Of a stretch of DNA of 64,000 nt, positions 52,663 to 61,378 are shown one piece after another; positions within the stretch are counted from its first letter, which is position 1, and each line of letters opens with the position of its first letter. The DNA is from an uncultured Clostridia bacterium (GTDB taxonomy: Bacteria > Bacillota > Clostridia > Christensenellales > Borkfalkiaceae), in the NCBI GenBank assembly GCA_944342025.1, contig CALVMD010000002.1:113070-177069 (forward strand), written 5' to 3'. The position numbers were made by a program, and so were the translations under genes. Below the pieces are notes generated by a model, which was not told the DNA's origin, searched no databases, and saw only the letters and a program-made list of their open reading frames with translations.

Positions 52663-55600
52663 TTACTTTGTCAGAATACCTACGACCATGTCGCCCGCAT
52701 ACAGATAAACCGCAACCGTCGGCGTGATGCTCGTTGCCGTCTGACTAACCTGGAGCGGCTTATAGAATTCGAGAGGGAACCCTGACGTCTCGATCCCTTC
52801 GGAGACATAGTAAACTGTATCGTCGCCCAAGGTGCCTTTCATAATGCCGTCAATCGACGCATTTTCTACTGCCGTGAGATCCGTTACACCCGCCGTACGG
52901 AAGTCGACAACATTGTAACGCTTCAAAGAAGTCGTCACCGTGCCGTCTGCCGCAGTCGCATTATTATCGGCATCGTAATAAGTGAGCAGAGTCCCGGGAG
53001 AAGTACCGTCAAGCCTCGTTGTGGTCAAATACGAGAAGAGATAAACTCTCGCGCTTGTAACGGTATAATCACCCGTATCGGTATAGGTTGCCGAAATAGT
53101 TCCGTCCTCAGAAACCGTAACAGATCCCGTAACGTTAGTCGTCACCAACGATCCGTTATTGGTAATGGCACTGCCGTAAGTCGCCTCGTTGCTTTCGTCA
53201 TGTTCTGAGCCGCCGCCCATACCGATAAACAAATTGGCGCGCTTTGTTCCGGTGATCGTCCCGTTATTCACAATACCTCTGAAGCTAAATGTACTGGTAT
53301 CAAACGGGCATCCGTAATCGCCGAACTCGGAACTAACAAAATCGTTCCCCAAAATAAGTGCAGCCGATGCGCAGAATATGTTGCCGTTATTGACACAATC
53401 GGTCAACGTAACATGACTGTACAAAGCATAACCACCGATAAATGCTGCACCATAACTGCCATAAACATCGGCGTTATTGACGCAATTTTTCATCGTAAAG
53501 TTGCAGTTAAAAACCTGCGCAACAAATGCGCTTTGATTTGAACCGGTAAGGGTCACCTCCCCCGCCTGACCGCTCGTCGTCACGTTGCTGAACAGGACAT
53601 CCGTGCCGTATGCGCGGAGAGACGTATAATAGTTCACATACCCGACCATCATGCCGCCGCCGGAGACAAATTCGAGATCGCTGAAACTCAGATCGCCGAA
53701 ACCGTCTACCGCGAGGCCAGATGTCGTTGCGGAGAGATCGAGCTTGACCTTAGTATCTCCCTCTGCACCCGCAAATTTACCGTTGATATAGGTGAACCCC
53801 TCAAAAGACGAATCCACGGCGATGTCGTTCGCGATCGTGTAATAAGGATTTGCGTACCAAGCGGCCGCGTCGACATTTTCAGCCGCGATCGCAGAGATGA
53901 ACCCGACATTTTCAAACTGCTGTTGAGTGGTTACGAGGAACGGAGATTCTTCTGTTCCGAGGCCTTCGAGATCGACCATCGTCCCGTCGACGATGACGGA
54001 GTCGCCCTGTCCGAGCCAGTAGCTGACCGCCTCGATGTCGTTCATCGTCGCATACGCCTGGCCGTTGATGGTGACGTAACCGCCGCCGACCGTGACATCT
54101 TCCGCCGTGACGTTGCCGCCATTCAGCGTGAGAGCCGCGTAATACTCGGCGCTGTCACCGTACATATAGAGAGTGTCCGCATTGCCGTACGCATAGACGC
54201 TGACATTTGTCATTGTGAGCGTAGCGGGATATTTGTACGCATTGGAACGATCGCCGACGACCACTGCCGCCAGAGGCACTTCGTTACCGGAACCCCATGT
54301 CCTATCGAGATAGGTGTTACCCGAATAAGTGCCCAGCGTGGTGATCGTGGTATTTTCAACCGTAGCGCTGCCGCCGCGGACGATGAGGCCCTGACGGCCG
54401 CCGCCCTGCAAAGTACTGTCTTTAATTTCCAAACTGTCAGGAATATTGATGAGGACAGGCAAACTGTCTACATCCGTCGTCGTGAGGGTAGAACCTTCGA
54501 TCCTGATCTTAATGCCGTAATGCGATTCATCTCCCGCATTCGTGCCGACCGCATAGATAGGAGCGGTGATAGTAGAATTGATAACATTGACCTCTGCCGC
54601 AGAACCTTCGGGATACAGAGCCGCGCCGTTCGTCGTATAGTTGACGTGCGCGATCGTAGCGATGCCGCCGACCTTCGGCGCGATGACAGCCCCCACGCCG
54701 TTGTTGCCCGCATATTCAATGTGGAGAGAACCGTTCTGAATGGTCAGGGACGAGCCTGCCCCTTCGATGATCGTAGGAGAAGTGACATACGCGGTGAGGG
54801 TGTTTCCGCCCAGGTCGAGAACGGTCGTGTTGCCGCCGCTTGCCCTGGTGCTGAATGTTGCCGCGCCCGCTTCGGGTGCGGTATACAGCGGGAACGCCGC
54901 GCCGCGATAGGTGGTGCTTTCCGTCAGCGTAACGGGATTCCCTTCAGACGCCGCAACCGCCGTTGCAAGGGAGACATATGTATTGCCGTCCGCCGTTTCA
55001 TAGCTGGCCGTGCCGATCTCGTAGCCGGTTCCCGTCGTATTGTCTCTCCAAACGAGGGTATAGCCGTACTGTTCGTATCCGCTCACGACGCGGTTAGTAC
55101 CTTCGCCAGTCGCAGAAGTCAGTGCGGGCTCTTCGTTATAGATGACGGGGTTGGTATCGCAGAACACGTTGCCATCGCCGAGAACGACGCCCGTGGTGTT
55201 CTTGCGGTAATTGTCGGAATCCGCCCACATGATGCCGATATTCGCCCATGCGGAATAAACGTCCGTCGCAAACGTGGTGTACGAGATCTCGATGTCGGCT
55301 GCGCTTGCGATCGCGATGCCGACCTTGCCGAAATTGCTGACGTCGACGCGGTTGACCGTGACTTTATCCGCACCGTGCAGGTTGAGCCCGTGGCCCGCGC
55401 CGTTCGCATTGATGACGACGTCTTCGATCACGCCATTTCTGATTTCGGCGCCGTTTGAAGCAAACGAATATTTGAGGGTCGCGACATTCCCGTTCGTGCC
55501 GGAATTTGTCAGCGTGACGTTGCGAACCGTAACGTTATTGGCGCGAACATGCAGAGCTGCCTGACCGCTTACATTGGTCTCGCCGAAATCGATCGTATAG

Positions 55601-57258
55601 CCGTTGCCGTCGAGCACGACGTTGTCGCGCGTGATCGTTGCCGCGTTATTTGCCGCAACGCTGGTGTTGCCGCGGAGCGCGATCGTGACCTCTTCGGTCC
55701 CTTCCGTCTTGTTGACCGCCGCGAGCGCGTCGGCAAAGCCGATGTAAGAGGAAACTCCGCCCGCCGCATCCGTCACCGTGACGACTGCGGGAGAGATCAG
55801 GGCAATGCCATATCCACTATAAGTATCATCGATCGCCAGATTATACTTTTCATAGCCGGAAATATTCAAGCTTCCGTCATGATACAGCGCATAAATCGGA
55901 GCGTTATGGCTCAGTATGTCAACGGTGAAGGTTATACCGGAAAATTCAATACCGTTTTCAAGCACGATATTCTGAGAGCTTGTATCCGATGCCGCGTTAT
56001 TATCGTAAATATCCGACCAAGGCGTATCTTCTTCCGAACCGTTAAACGTAACGTTTGCGATCGTGACGTCCTTTGCGTTTTTATATGCGATACCCGCCTT
56101 GCCGTAGCCGCTGATCGTAAGATTGTCGATCGTAACGTTCTCAGCGCCGTTGATATCGATGCCGTGGCCGTTGCCGCTGTCAATAATTTCCAGGTTCTCC
56201 AAAATCACGTCTTTGCTGAAATTGTCTGAATTCGCCAAAGAAGAGCCGTCGTCGCCTTGACCCGATACAGTAACTTTAACCGCCGCAACATTTGCTTCGC
56301 CTGCAGTCTTCTCGATCGTCAAGTTCCTGACGGTTACGTTGCTGGATTTGCCGATAAACAATGCCCCGAGATTTGTCTGGCCCGAACTGATTTGCAAAAT
56401 AGTTTTGCCGGCACCCGCGCCCTGCAATACAACATTTCCGCCGCTTTCTACTGCCAAAGCTGTCGAAACGGTATATGTACCTTCTGCAAACGTTACCGTA
56501 ACGGTATCTGCATTTTGCTTACCTAAATAGTCCGTTACAGCCTTGGAAAGCGCCATGACCTGAGCGCCGCCTTCGATACCCGAAACGAGAACTGTGCCGT
56601 CTGCCGCGCTCGGGATAAGATCGTCTTCGTCCTCGTCAGGCGTGAACGCGTTCGCCTGGACTGCCTCGATGGTGAGTGTAAAGTTCGCCCCAACGGCCTC
56701 TTCCGCTTCATGCGGGAGTTCGATGACGAGCCCGACCACGGACGCCGTGTTGCCCGCCGCGAGAGCAGACCAACTCTGCACGATGATTTCGCCGTTCTTT
56801 TCGGTCAGTTCCGTTTCGCTCGTTCTGCCCATGCGGAAGGAGAGCTCCGCGGGAATGGTGCCCGTAAGTTTGACGATATACATCGCGTTGATGTCGCCCG
56901 AATTTTGAATCGCAAGGTCGAGGCTGACGCCGTCGCCGGGCGCAACGCCCGTAAACGTCATCGAACCCGTTTCCTGATCGAGCGTCATCGTGCCGGTGCC
57001 GCTGCCAAAATCGACCGTCGTTCCGTCTGCACCGACAGACGTGCCGCCGTTGCCGCCGTCGGTTGCATACGACCATGCGTCGGCGATCGTGATATCTGTT
57101 TCCACTTTCAGTTCGCCGGACGTGAACGAAATGTTATTGTCCTGACGGCTGGAAAAGATCGCGAGGGTAGCGCCGATGATGAGCGATACGCAGCATACGA
57201 TCGTAAGGACCGCAAGCGCGATCGTCGAGGCTCTGCCCCTGACATGACTTTTTTGCAT
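52663..57258 (-). CDS. Large surface protein: SipW-type leader, CalY-like domain, beta-helix repeats
   Basis: The 1531-residue protein begins with a SipW-type leader (TIVCCVSLIIGATLAIFSSR, about 17-38) and a TasA/CalY-like beta domain (about 40-205). Two or three parallel beta-helix regions follow (about 215-470, 540-760, 830-1100), with ladders such as NVTVRNLTIEKTAG, NVTIDNLTISGYGKAGIAYK and NVTVRNVTLTNSGTNG. The C-terminal part resembles GLUG-like or other beta-solenoid strands. No LPXTG, SLH or membrane anchor ends the protein, so it is probably held by polymerisation. AAGGAG precedes the ATG. Last gene of the fibre operon. Confidence 0.83.
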   Translation of the reverse strand: MQKSHVRGRASTIALAVLTIVCCVSLIIGATLAIFSSRQDNNISFTSGELKVETDITIADAWSYATDGGNGGTSVGADGTTVDFGSGTGTMTLDQETGSMTFTGVAPGDGVSLDLAIQNSGDINAMYIVKLTGTIPAELSFRMGRTSETELTEKNGEIIVQSWSALAAGNTASVVGLVIELPHEAEEAVGANFTLTIEAVQANAFTPDEDEDDLIPSAADGTVLVSGIEGGAQVMALSKAVTDYLGKQNADTVTVTFAEGTYTVSTALAVESGGNVVLQGAGAGKTILQISSGQTNLGALFIGKSSNVTVRNLTIEKTAGEANVAAVKVTVSGQGDDGSSLANSDNFSKDVILENLEIIDSGNGHGIDINGAENVTIDNLTISGYGKAGIAYKNAKDVTIANVTFNGSEEDTPWSDIYDNNAASDTSSQNIVLENGIEFSGITFTVDILSHNAPIYALYHDGSLNISGYEKYNLAIDDTYSGYGIALISPAVVTVTDAAGGVSSYIGFADALAAVNKTEGTEEVTIALRGNTSVAANNAATITRDNVVLDGNGYTIDFGETNVSGQAALHVRANNVTVRNVTLTNSGTNGNVATLKYSFASNGAEIRNGVIEDVVINANGAGHGLNLHGADKVTVNRVDVSNFGKVGIAIASAADIEISYTTFATDVYSAWANIGIMWADSDNYRKNTTGVVLGDGNVFCDTNPVIYNEEPALTSATGEGTNRVVSGYEQYGYTLVWRDNTTGTGYEIGTASYETADGNTYVSLATAVAASEGNPVTLTESTTYRGAAFPLYTAPEAGAATFSTRASGGNTTVLDLGGNTLTAYVTSPTIIEGAGSSLTIQNGSLHIEYAGNNGVGAVIAPKVGGIATIAHVNYTTNGAALYPEGSAAEVNVINSTITAPIYAVGTNAGDESHYGIKIRIEGSTLTTTDVDSLPVLINIPDSLEIKDSTLQGGGRQGLIVRGGSATVENTTITTLGTYSGNTYLDRTWGSGNEVPLAAVVVGDRSNAYKYPATLTMTNVSVYAYGNADTLYMYGDSAEYYAALTLNGGNVTAEDVTVGGGYVTINGQAYATMNDIEAVSYWLGQGDSVIVDGTMVDLEGLGTEESPFLVTTQQQFENVGFISAIAAENVDAAAWYANPYYTIANDIAVDSSFEGFTYINGKFAGAEGDTKVKLDLSATTSGLAVDGFGDLSFSDLEFVSGGGMMVGYVNYYTSLRAYGTDVLFSNVTTSGQAGEVTLTGSNQSAFVAQVFNCNFTMKNCVNNADVYGSYGAAFIGGYALYSHVTLTDCVNNGNIFCASAALILGNDFVSSEFGDYGCPFDTSTFSFRGIVNNGTITGTKRANLFIGMGGGSEHDESNEATYGSAITNNGSLVTTNVTGSVTVSEDGTISATYTDTGDYTVTSARVYLFSYLTTTRLDGTSPGTLLTYYDADNNATAADGTVTTSLKRYNVVDFRTAGVTDLTAVENASIDGIMKGTLGDDTVYYVSEGIETSGFPLEFYKPLQVSQTATSITPTVAVYLYAGDMVVGILTK

Positions 57259-57400
57259 CGTTTATTCTCCTTATTTTATTTTTTTCTGCGGAACGCCGCC
57301 TTTAAGGCAGACTGCCTTTTCGGGCAAGGGCGCCCGCGCGCTTCGGCCGACCGCCGCCGTCATATGCCGCGCAAAACGGCCGAAAACATTTTGCCTTTCT

Positions 57401-58024
57401 TTATGCGCCGACATCCTCGCCGGGGATCTCGGTCGCGTTGCCCTGAACGATGTCTATGACAAACGTCACGCTGCCGTTCTGTCCCATAAGCTCGTTGCCC
57501 GCCTCTTTGGAAAGCCCGACACTGATCGTCAGCGTCGCAGTGCCATCTGCCGCAAGGGGCTCGGACAGCGTATCGAGCGCAACGCCCGACGTTTCGCAGA
57601 CGAGAAATTCGCCGAACACCGAATCGTCTTCCGTCATCGCGATCTGATAGCGGATCGCCATGTCGCCCGTATTTTTGATGTTGAGCGCCACGGTCACGAT
57701 GTCGCCGGGGGCGATATCCGACATGGTAAGGGCAAACCCGCTTTCCGCCTGGGTGACGGCAGCCGTTCCGCCGAGCGCGAACGTCGCACCCGTGCCTCCG
57801 TCCGTCACGGCAACGCCGTCGTCGGCGGCGTCTGCGGCCGAAACATCCATGCTCTCCGCGTCGGTGATCACAAAATCCGCCGTCGCGGACAAACTGCCCG
57901 CCGTAATGGTGACGCTGTTGGTCTTACGGTCGCCGAACAGGGCGAACGTAGCGCCGATCATCAGCACCGCGCACAGCACGATGACCAACGCCGCCGTCAA
58001 AATGGCATACTTCTTTGTTTTCAT
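57401..58024 (-). CDS. TasA/CalY-like protein with SipW-type leader (I)
   Basis: The 207-residue protein has a SipW-type leader (VIVLCAVLMIGATFALFGDR) with cleavage expected near residue 30 and a beta-rich body: TNSVTITAGSLSATADFVIT and SDIAPGDIVTVALNIKNTGD, the latter typical of camelysin/TasA-like proteins. It may be a fibre subunit or an adaptor. AAAGGAG precedes the ATG; it follows the paralogous gene at 58040 by 15 nt. Confidence 0.85.
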   Translation of the reverse strand: MKTKKYAILTAALVIVLCAVLMIGATFALFGDRKTNSVTITAGSLSATADFVITDAESMDVSAADAADDGVAVTDGGTGATFALGGTAAVTQAESGFALTMSDIAPGDIVTVALNIKNTGDMAIRYQIAMTEDDSVFGEFLVCETSGVALDTLSEPLAADGTATLTISVGLSKEAGNELMGQNGSVTFVIDIVQGNATEIPGEDVGA

Positions 58025-58039
58025 CTCTTTTTTTCTCCT

Positions 58040-58702
58040 TTACTCTGCCGTTACCTGCACCGCGTCGACCACGATGTTGAACGTGACCTCCGCGCCCGCA
58101 AATACCGAGCTTTCTTCACCCGGCTCGCCCGCCGTGAATTCGACCCGGATGGTGAACGTGCTCGTCGGATTCGTCTCCTCCACCGTGTCCGCAATCAGCG
58201 TGCCGAGCGGGATGTTCTGCCCCTGTTCCGCATAATCTTTCAGCATGAACGTTTTTGCCGAGATGCCCTCTGCCGTTACGGACGGCGTGACCGTGATCTG
58301 CAGCCGATCGCGGAGCGCCTCAGACGCAGAGCCTTCCGCCGCGACGGTATCGATGCTGACCGAATAGTCGAACGCGACCGAACCGTTGTTGCCGACGGTA
58401 AATTCGGCGACCTGGTACATGGTCGGCGCGACGTTTTCCATACGGAACACGGGGGTCGTCGTCGGGTTCGTCAGGTCGACGTCTTCTTCCTCGGTGAATT
58501 CGACGAACTGTCCGTCTTCATCCAGCTGCCAGCCCGAAAGGTTCGTGCGGGCAAGCGTCGCGTCGAGCGTGCCCGCCCTCAGATGGACGTTGGTCGTCGC
58601 CGTGTCGGTGAAAAGCGCGAACGTCGCCGCGACCAAAAGGCCCACGCACAAGAGCGTCACGACCGCAGACAAGACGATCGCCTTTGTCTTAGAAAACCGC
58701 AT
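58040..58702 (-). CDS. TasA/CalY-like protein with SipW-type leader (II)
   Basis: The 220-residue paralogue of the preceding protein has the leader VVTLLCVGLLVAATFALFTD and mature start TATTNVHLRAGTLDATLART. MENVAPTMYQVAEFTVGNNG corresponds to the PGD-type segment of its paralogue. Its body is acidic. AAGGAGG lies 6 nt before the ATG. It is separated from the upstream gene by 43 nt. Confidence 0.85.
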   Translation of the reverse strand: MRFSKTKAIVLSAVVTLLCVGLLVAATFALFTDTATTNVHLRAGTLDATLARTNLSGWQLDEDGQFVEFTEEEDVDLTNPTTTPVFRMENVAPTMYQVAEFTVGNNGSVAFDYSVSIDTVAAEGSASEALRDRLQITVTPSVTAEGISAKTFMLKDYAEQGQNIPLGTLIADTVEETNPTSTFTIRVEFTAGEPGEESSVFAGAEVTFNIVVDAVQVTAE

Positions 58703-58745
58703 GATCTACCTCCTTATTTGTTTTGTCTATGTAAACGGTAGGCGT

Positions 58746-59708
58746 TTAATCTTCGCTTTCCGACTTTTCCCCTGCCTGCCCTTCGGAAGGCTCTTCCGCC
58801 GCTGCCTCTTCGGCTGCGGGTCCCTCGACTGCCGTTTCATCGGCGGGCGCCTCGGTTTCCGTCACCGCTTCGGCGGACTCTGAAATCTCCTCGGCGGGAG
58901 CCTCGGTTTTCGTCACCGCTTCGGCGGGCCCTGCCGCTGCCGTTTCCTCGGCCGCAGCGGCGGCCTCTCTTTCGGCGGCGAGTTTTGCCTCGCGCGCAAG
59001 GCGGCGCTTTTCTCTGCGGGCGGCGCGTTTTTCTTCGTCCTTTCTCGCACGCTCGATGGTCAGATCGCGGAAAGTGATGTCGATGATGTCCTTCACCGCC
59101 GAAACCATTTCGGGCTGCTCGACTTTGACGTCGATCGGCTTTTCTTTGATGTTCAGACCGGCGTTATCGGTGTAGGCGATAAAGTCGTTGTTCTGCACGG
59201 TCAGGCGCGCGCTGACGATTCCGCGGCGCAAAACGATGCGCACGACCAGCTTTTTGCCGAGATACACGCTGGCGCTCTTGTCGTTGACGATCTTTTTGAC
59301 CCCTTCTTTCGACTCGGCATAGCGCAGGATCTCGTCGACGTACCCCTTCTGTTTGGAAGAGAGGCGTTTATAAGCCTCGGGATAAGGGACCGCCTCGTTG
59401 CGGCGCAAAGTGACGGTGCCCTCGGCGTCTTCTTCCGGTTCCGCCGCATATGCATACCCGGATGCAAGTTCTTCCGATACGGGCGCGGGCGGCGTATCCG
59501 ATACAGCGGGCGCCGGTACATACGCCGCGCCGGAAGGCGCCTCGCCCAAAGGGACAAGTTCGTACGCTTTTTCGTCCACCACGACGACCTTGCCGCTCGC
59601 CTTTTTGTTCTTGTTCATCTGCACGAGCGACACGATCAGCCATACGATGAGGACAAGAGCAAGCGCACAAATGACGGCGATACATACGATAAACAATGCT
59701 TCACTCAT
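58746..59708 (-). CDS. Unknown membrane-anchored protein of the SipW operon
   Basis: I do not recognise this 320-residue protein. It has one N-terminal helix (about 5-30), a basic segment, a Pro/Ala-rich stretch (55-95), a compact middle domain (about 108-225) with LSSKQKGYVDEILRYAESK and KLVVRIVLRRGIVSARLTVQ, a basic coiled helix (225-262) and a C-terminal Glu/Ala-rich tail with repeats of the type AEAVTxTEAPA. With the helix as anchor the bulk is probably cytoplasmic. Its ATG overlaps the sipW stop, so the two are coupled and may work together. Confidence 0.7.
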   Translation of the reverse strand: MSEALFIVCIAVICALALVLIVWLIVSLVQMNKNKKASGKVVVVDEKAYELVPLGEAPSGAAYVPAPAVSDTPPAPVSEELASGYAYAAEPEEDAEGTVTLRRNEAVPYPEAYKRLSSKQKGYVDEILRYAESKEGVKKIVNDKSASVYLGKKLVVRIVLRRGIVSARLTVQNNDFIAYTDNAGLNIKEKPIDVKVEQPEMVSAVKDIIDITFRDLTIERARKDEEKRAARREKRRLAREAKLAAEREAAAAAEETAAAGPAEAVTKTEAPAEEISESAEAVTETEAPADETAVEGPAAEEAAAEEPSEGQAGEKSESED

Positions 59709-60571
59709 CTCTCTTCTTCTCCTTTTTCTTGATCGGTTTGTATATGATCCGTCCCGCCGAAAGAAACAATATCTTCGGCAACGGAAGAGATCTCTCCCTG
59801 CTCTTCGGGCGAATCCTGCCAATCCGCAAACAGCGGCATTTGCGGCGCACTTTCAGCCCCGACCTTTTCCGAAACCGCCCCGCTGTCCGCGTTCTGCACA
59901 GCGGCGCGTTTTTCCTCTTTCAGCGCGGCGACTTCGCGGCGGAGCCGTTCCAATTCGCTCTCTTCTTCCTGCGCTTTCTCCTTTTTCTGTTCCTCTTTGC
60001 CCTCCCGCACGAGCTTTACGATGCGCACGACTTCGAAACAGATGACGACCGCGGCGGGAAGAATGAGACAGCATACGATGCCGACGCTCGAACGCACGAA
60101 CGTGAGGATACGCCCCACAACATAACTGTCCCACGTCACTTTGCCGATGATGTTGCCGCTGTCACCGGCGATTGTCTGGGTATCGTTTTCGACCGCGTCG
60201 CCGCGCAGAATGAAAACATACCGCCCGTCCGACTCCTGAATGTCTATAATGCGGTGAGTCACGACGACTTCGTCTGCGCTGGTCGCACCGTTGAACCAAT
60301 AAAACGTGAGCACATCGCCGACTTTAAGGTCTTCATAAAAAGATTCGTCCCCCTCGTCTGCGGTGCGAATGGCGACGAGCGCACCCTGTTTTATGTTCGG
60401 CTCCATAGAACCGCTCGTAACGACGCGCAGCTGATAGCCGAAGAGTTCGGCCGTTTCCCCCTGCACGCGGTAAACGAGCGTAACGGCAAGGGCAAAGACC
60501 GCGACCACTAAAAAAAGAGCGACGATCACCGTCGTGATCACTGAGACCACGCGTCCGGCCCTGTCTGTCAT
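59705..60571 (-). CDS. sipW: Signal peptidase I, ER/SipW type
   Basis: The 288-residue protein is a serine protease of family S26B. The catalytic Ser is in VVTSGSMEPNI (S55) and the general base is His, as in the ER type, in VVVTHRII (H106), where bacterial type I enzymes have Lys. LRGDAVEN follows. An N-terminal helix (about 10-33) and a second helix (about 160-185) are present, and a long hydrophilic tail of 90 residues follows, with a coiled-coil-like EEESELERLRREVAALKEE; this tail is unusual. It probably cleaves the leaders of the operon's TasA-like proteins. It overlaps both neighbours by 4 nt. Confidence 0.92.
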   Translation of the reverse strand: MTDRAGRVVSVITTVIVALFLVVAVFALAVTLVYRVQGETAELFGYQLRVVTSGSMEPNIKQGALVAIRTADEGDESFYEDLKVGDVLTFYWFNGATSADEVVVTHRIIDIQESDGRYVFILRGDAVENDTQTIAGDSGNIIGKVTWDSYVVGRILTFVRSSVGIVCCLILPAAVVICFEVVRIVKLVREGKEEQKKEKAQEEESELERLRREVAALKEEKRAAVQNADSGAVSEKVGAESAPQMPLFADWQDSPEEQGEISSVAEDIVSFGGTDHIQTDQEKGEEER

Positions 60572-61038
60572 GCCTGATCACCGCCCTCCAATGTATAAAC
60601 CACCGTAAATTCCGAAATAAGCCCCTGCGCCGCGTTGCCGACAGAGCTGTCCAGCGAATAAGCCACCGAAAAGGTGAATTCGCCCGAAACATCCGCCGTA
60701 TACGGCGTGCCGTAACATTCGCTCATACTGCCTTCGTACAGCGTTTCTTCGTTCACCGTCACCGTTACCGTCAGAAATTCGTCGAGCGCGTCCTCGGCCC
60801 CTTTCGTAAATTCGATCGTAAGCACCGACCCGCTCGGCGCCTCGGCCGTGTAATCGGAACTTTGGCTCTGCCCCGGCACCAGATTTTCTATGCGCACGGA
60901 ATCGGAAAACGGTTCGCCGTTTTCGAACATCTGCATCTCGTCGCCCGCATTGCCGAGAAGATACGCCGACGCAAGCCCCGTGCACACTGCGACCGCGGCG
61001 ACCAACACGATAAGTAAGATCAAAGATTTCCCTTTCAT
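60568..61038 (-). CDS. Small exported protein, first gene of the SipW operon
   Basis: The 156-residue protein has an N-terminal hydrophobic leader (LILLIVLVAAVAVCTGLASA) and an acidic body with VRIENLVPGQSQSSDYTAEA, resembling TasA/CalY-like proteins in the ENL(V/A)PGD-type segment. A longer frame to 61071 exists, but a purine-rich site precedes the ATG at 61038. Its stop overlaps sipW. It may be a minor fibre component or initiator. Confidence 0.75.
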   Translation of the reverse strand: MKGKSLILLIVLVAAVAVCTGLASAYLLGNAGDEMQMFENGEPFSDSVRIENLVPGQSQSSDYTAEAPSGSVLTIEFTKGAEDALDEFLTVTVTVNEETLYEGSMSECYGTPYTADVSGEFTFSVAYSLDSSVGNAAQGLISEFTVVYTLEGGDQA

Positions 61039-61107
61039 TCGCGCGCACCCCGCTTCCCTTGAATTATCCACATATGCGGATTTTTATGCTGATTAAGATA
61101 CATTTTC

Positions 61108-61136
61108 ATTATATCACCGCACCCCCTCCCTGTCAA
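61108..61136 (-). promoter_or_regulatory. Consensus promoter of the SipW-type fibre operon
   Basis: TTGACA (61131-61136) and TATAAT (61108-61113), 17-bp spacing on the minus strand. The leader is about 65 nt. The rest of the 61137-61300 gap shows no gene. Confidence 0.93.
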
Positions 61137-61307
61137 GCACTAAACCAACTATTTCGCGCGCGTTTTAAAACAATGTTGCATAAATCGCACTTTGCGGCCG
61201 CGCTCCGAAGTTTATCGGCTATCCACACTGCAAAACGTTCACTCGTTTTTGTCGTATGCCGCATGCGCATGAACCGCCCGCCGTTTCAGCCCCTTGCGGG
61301 CGCATGG

Positions 61308-61343
61308 AAAAACACGGCGCGGCGGCATTTTGCCGCCGCGCCG
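61308..61343 (-). terminator. Terminator of the collagen-like gene
   Basis: GGCGCGGCGGC pairs with GCCGCCGCGCC around a 5-nt loop, with GTTTTT on the minus strand, about 35 nt after the stop. Confidence 0.92.
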
Positions 61344-61378
61344 CCGTTTCTGTTCGGAACGAAGATCCCTTCGGCCGG

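Noticed and set aside
53923-55458. 511-codon plus-strand frame opposite the beta-helix gene
   Set aside because: Shadow of the repeat-rich gene; no start signal and no recognised motif.
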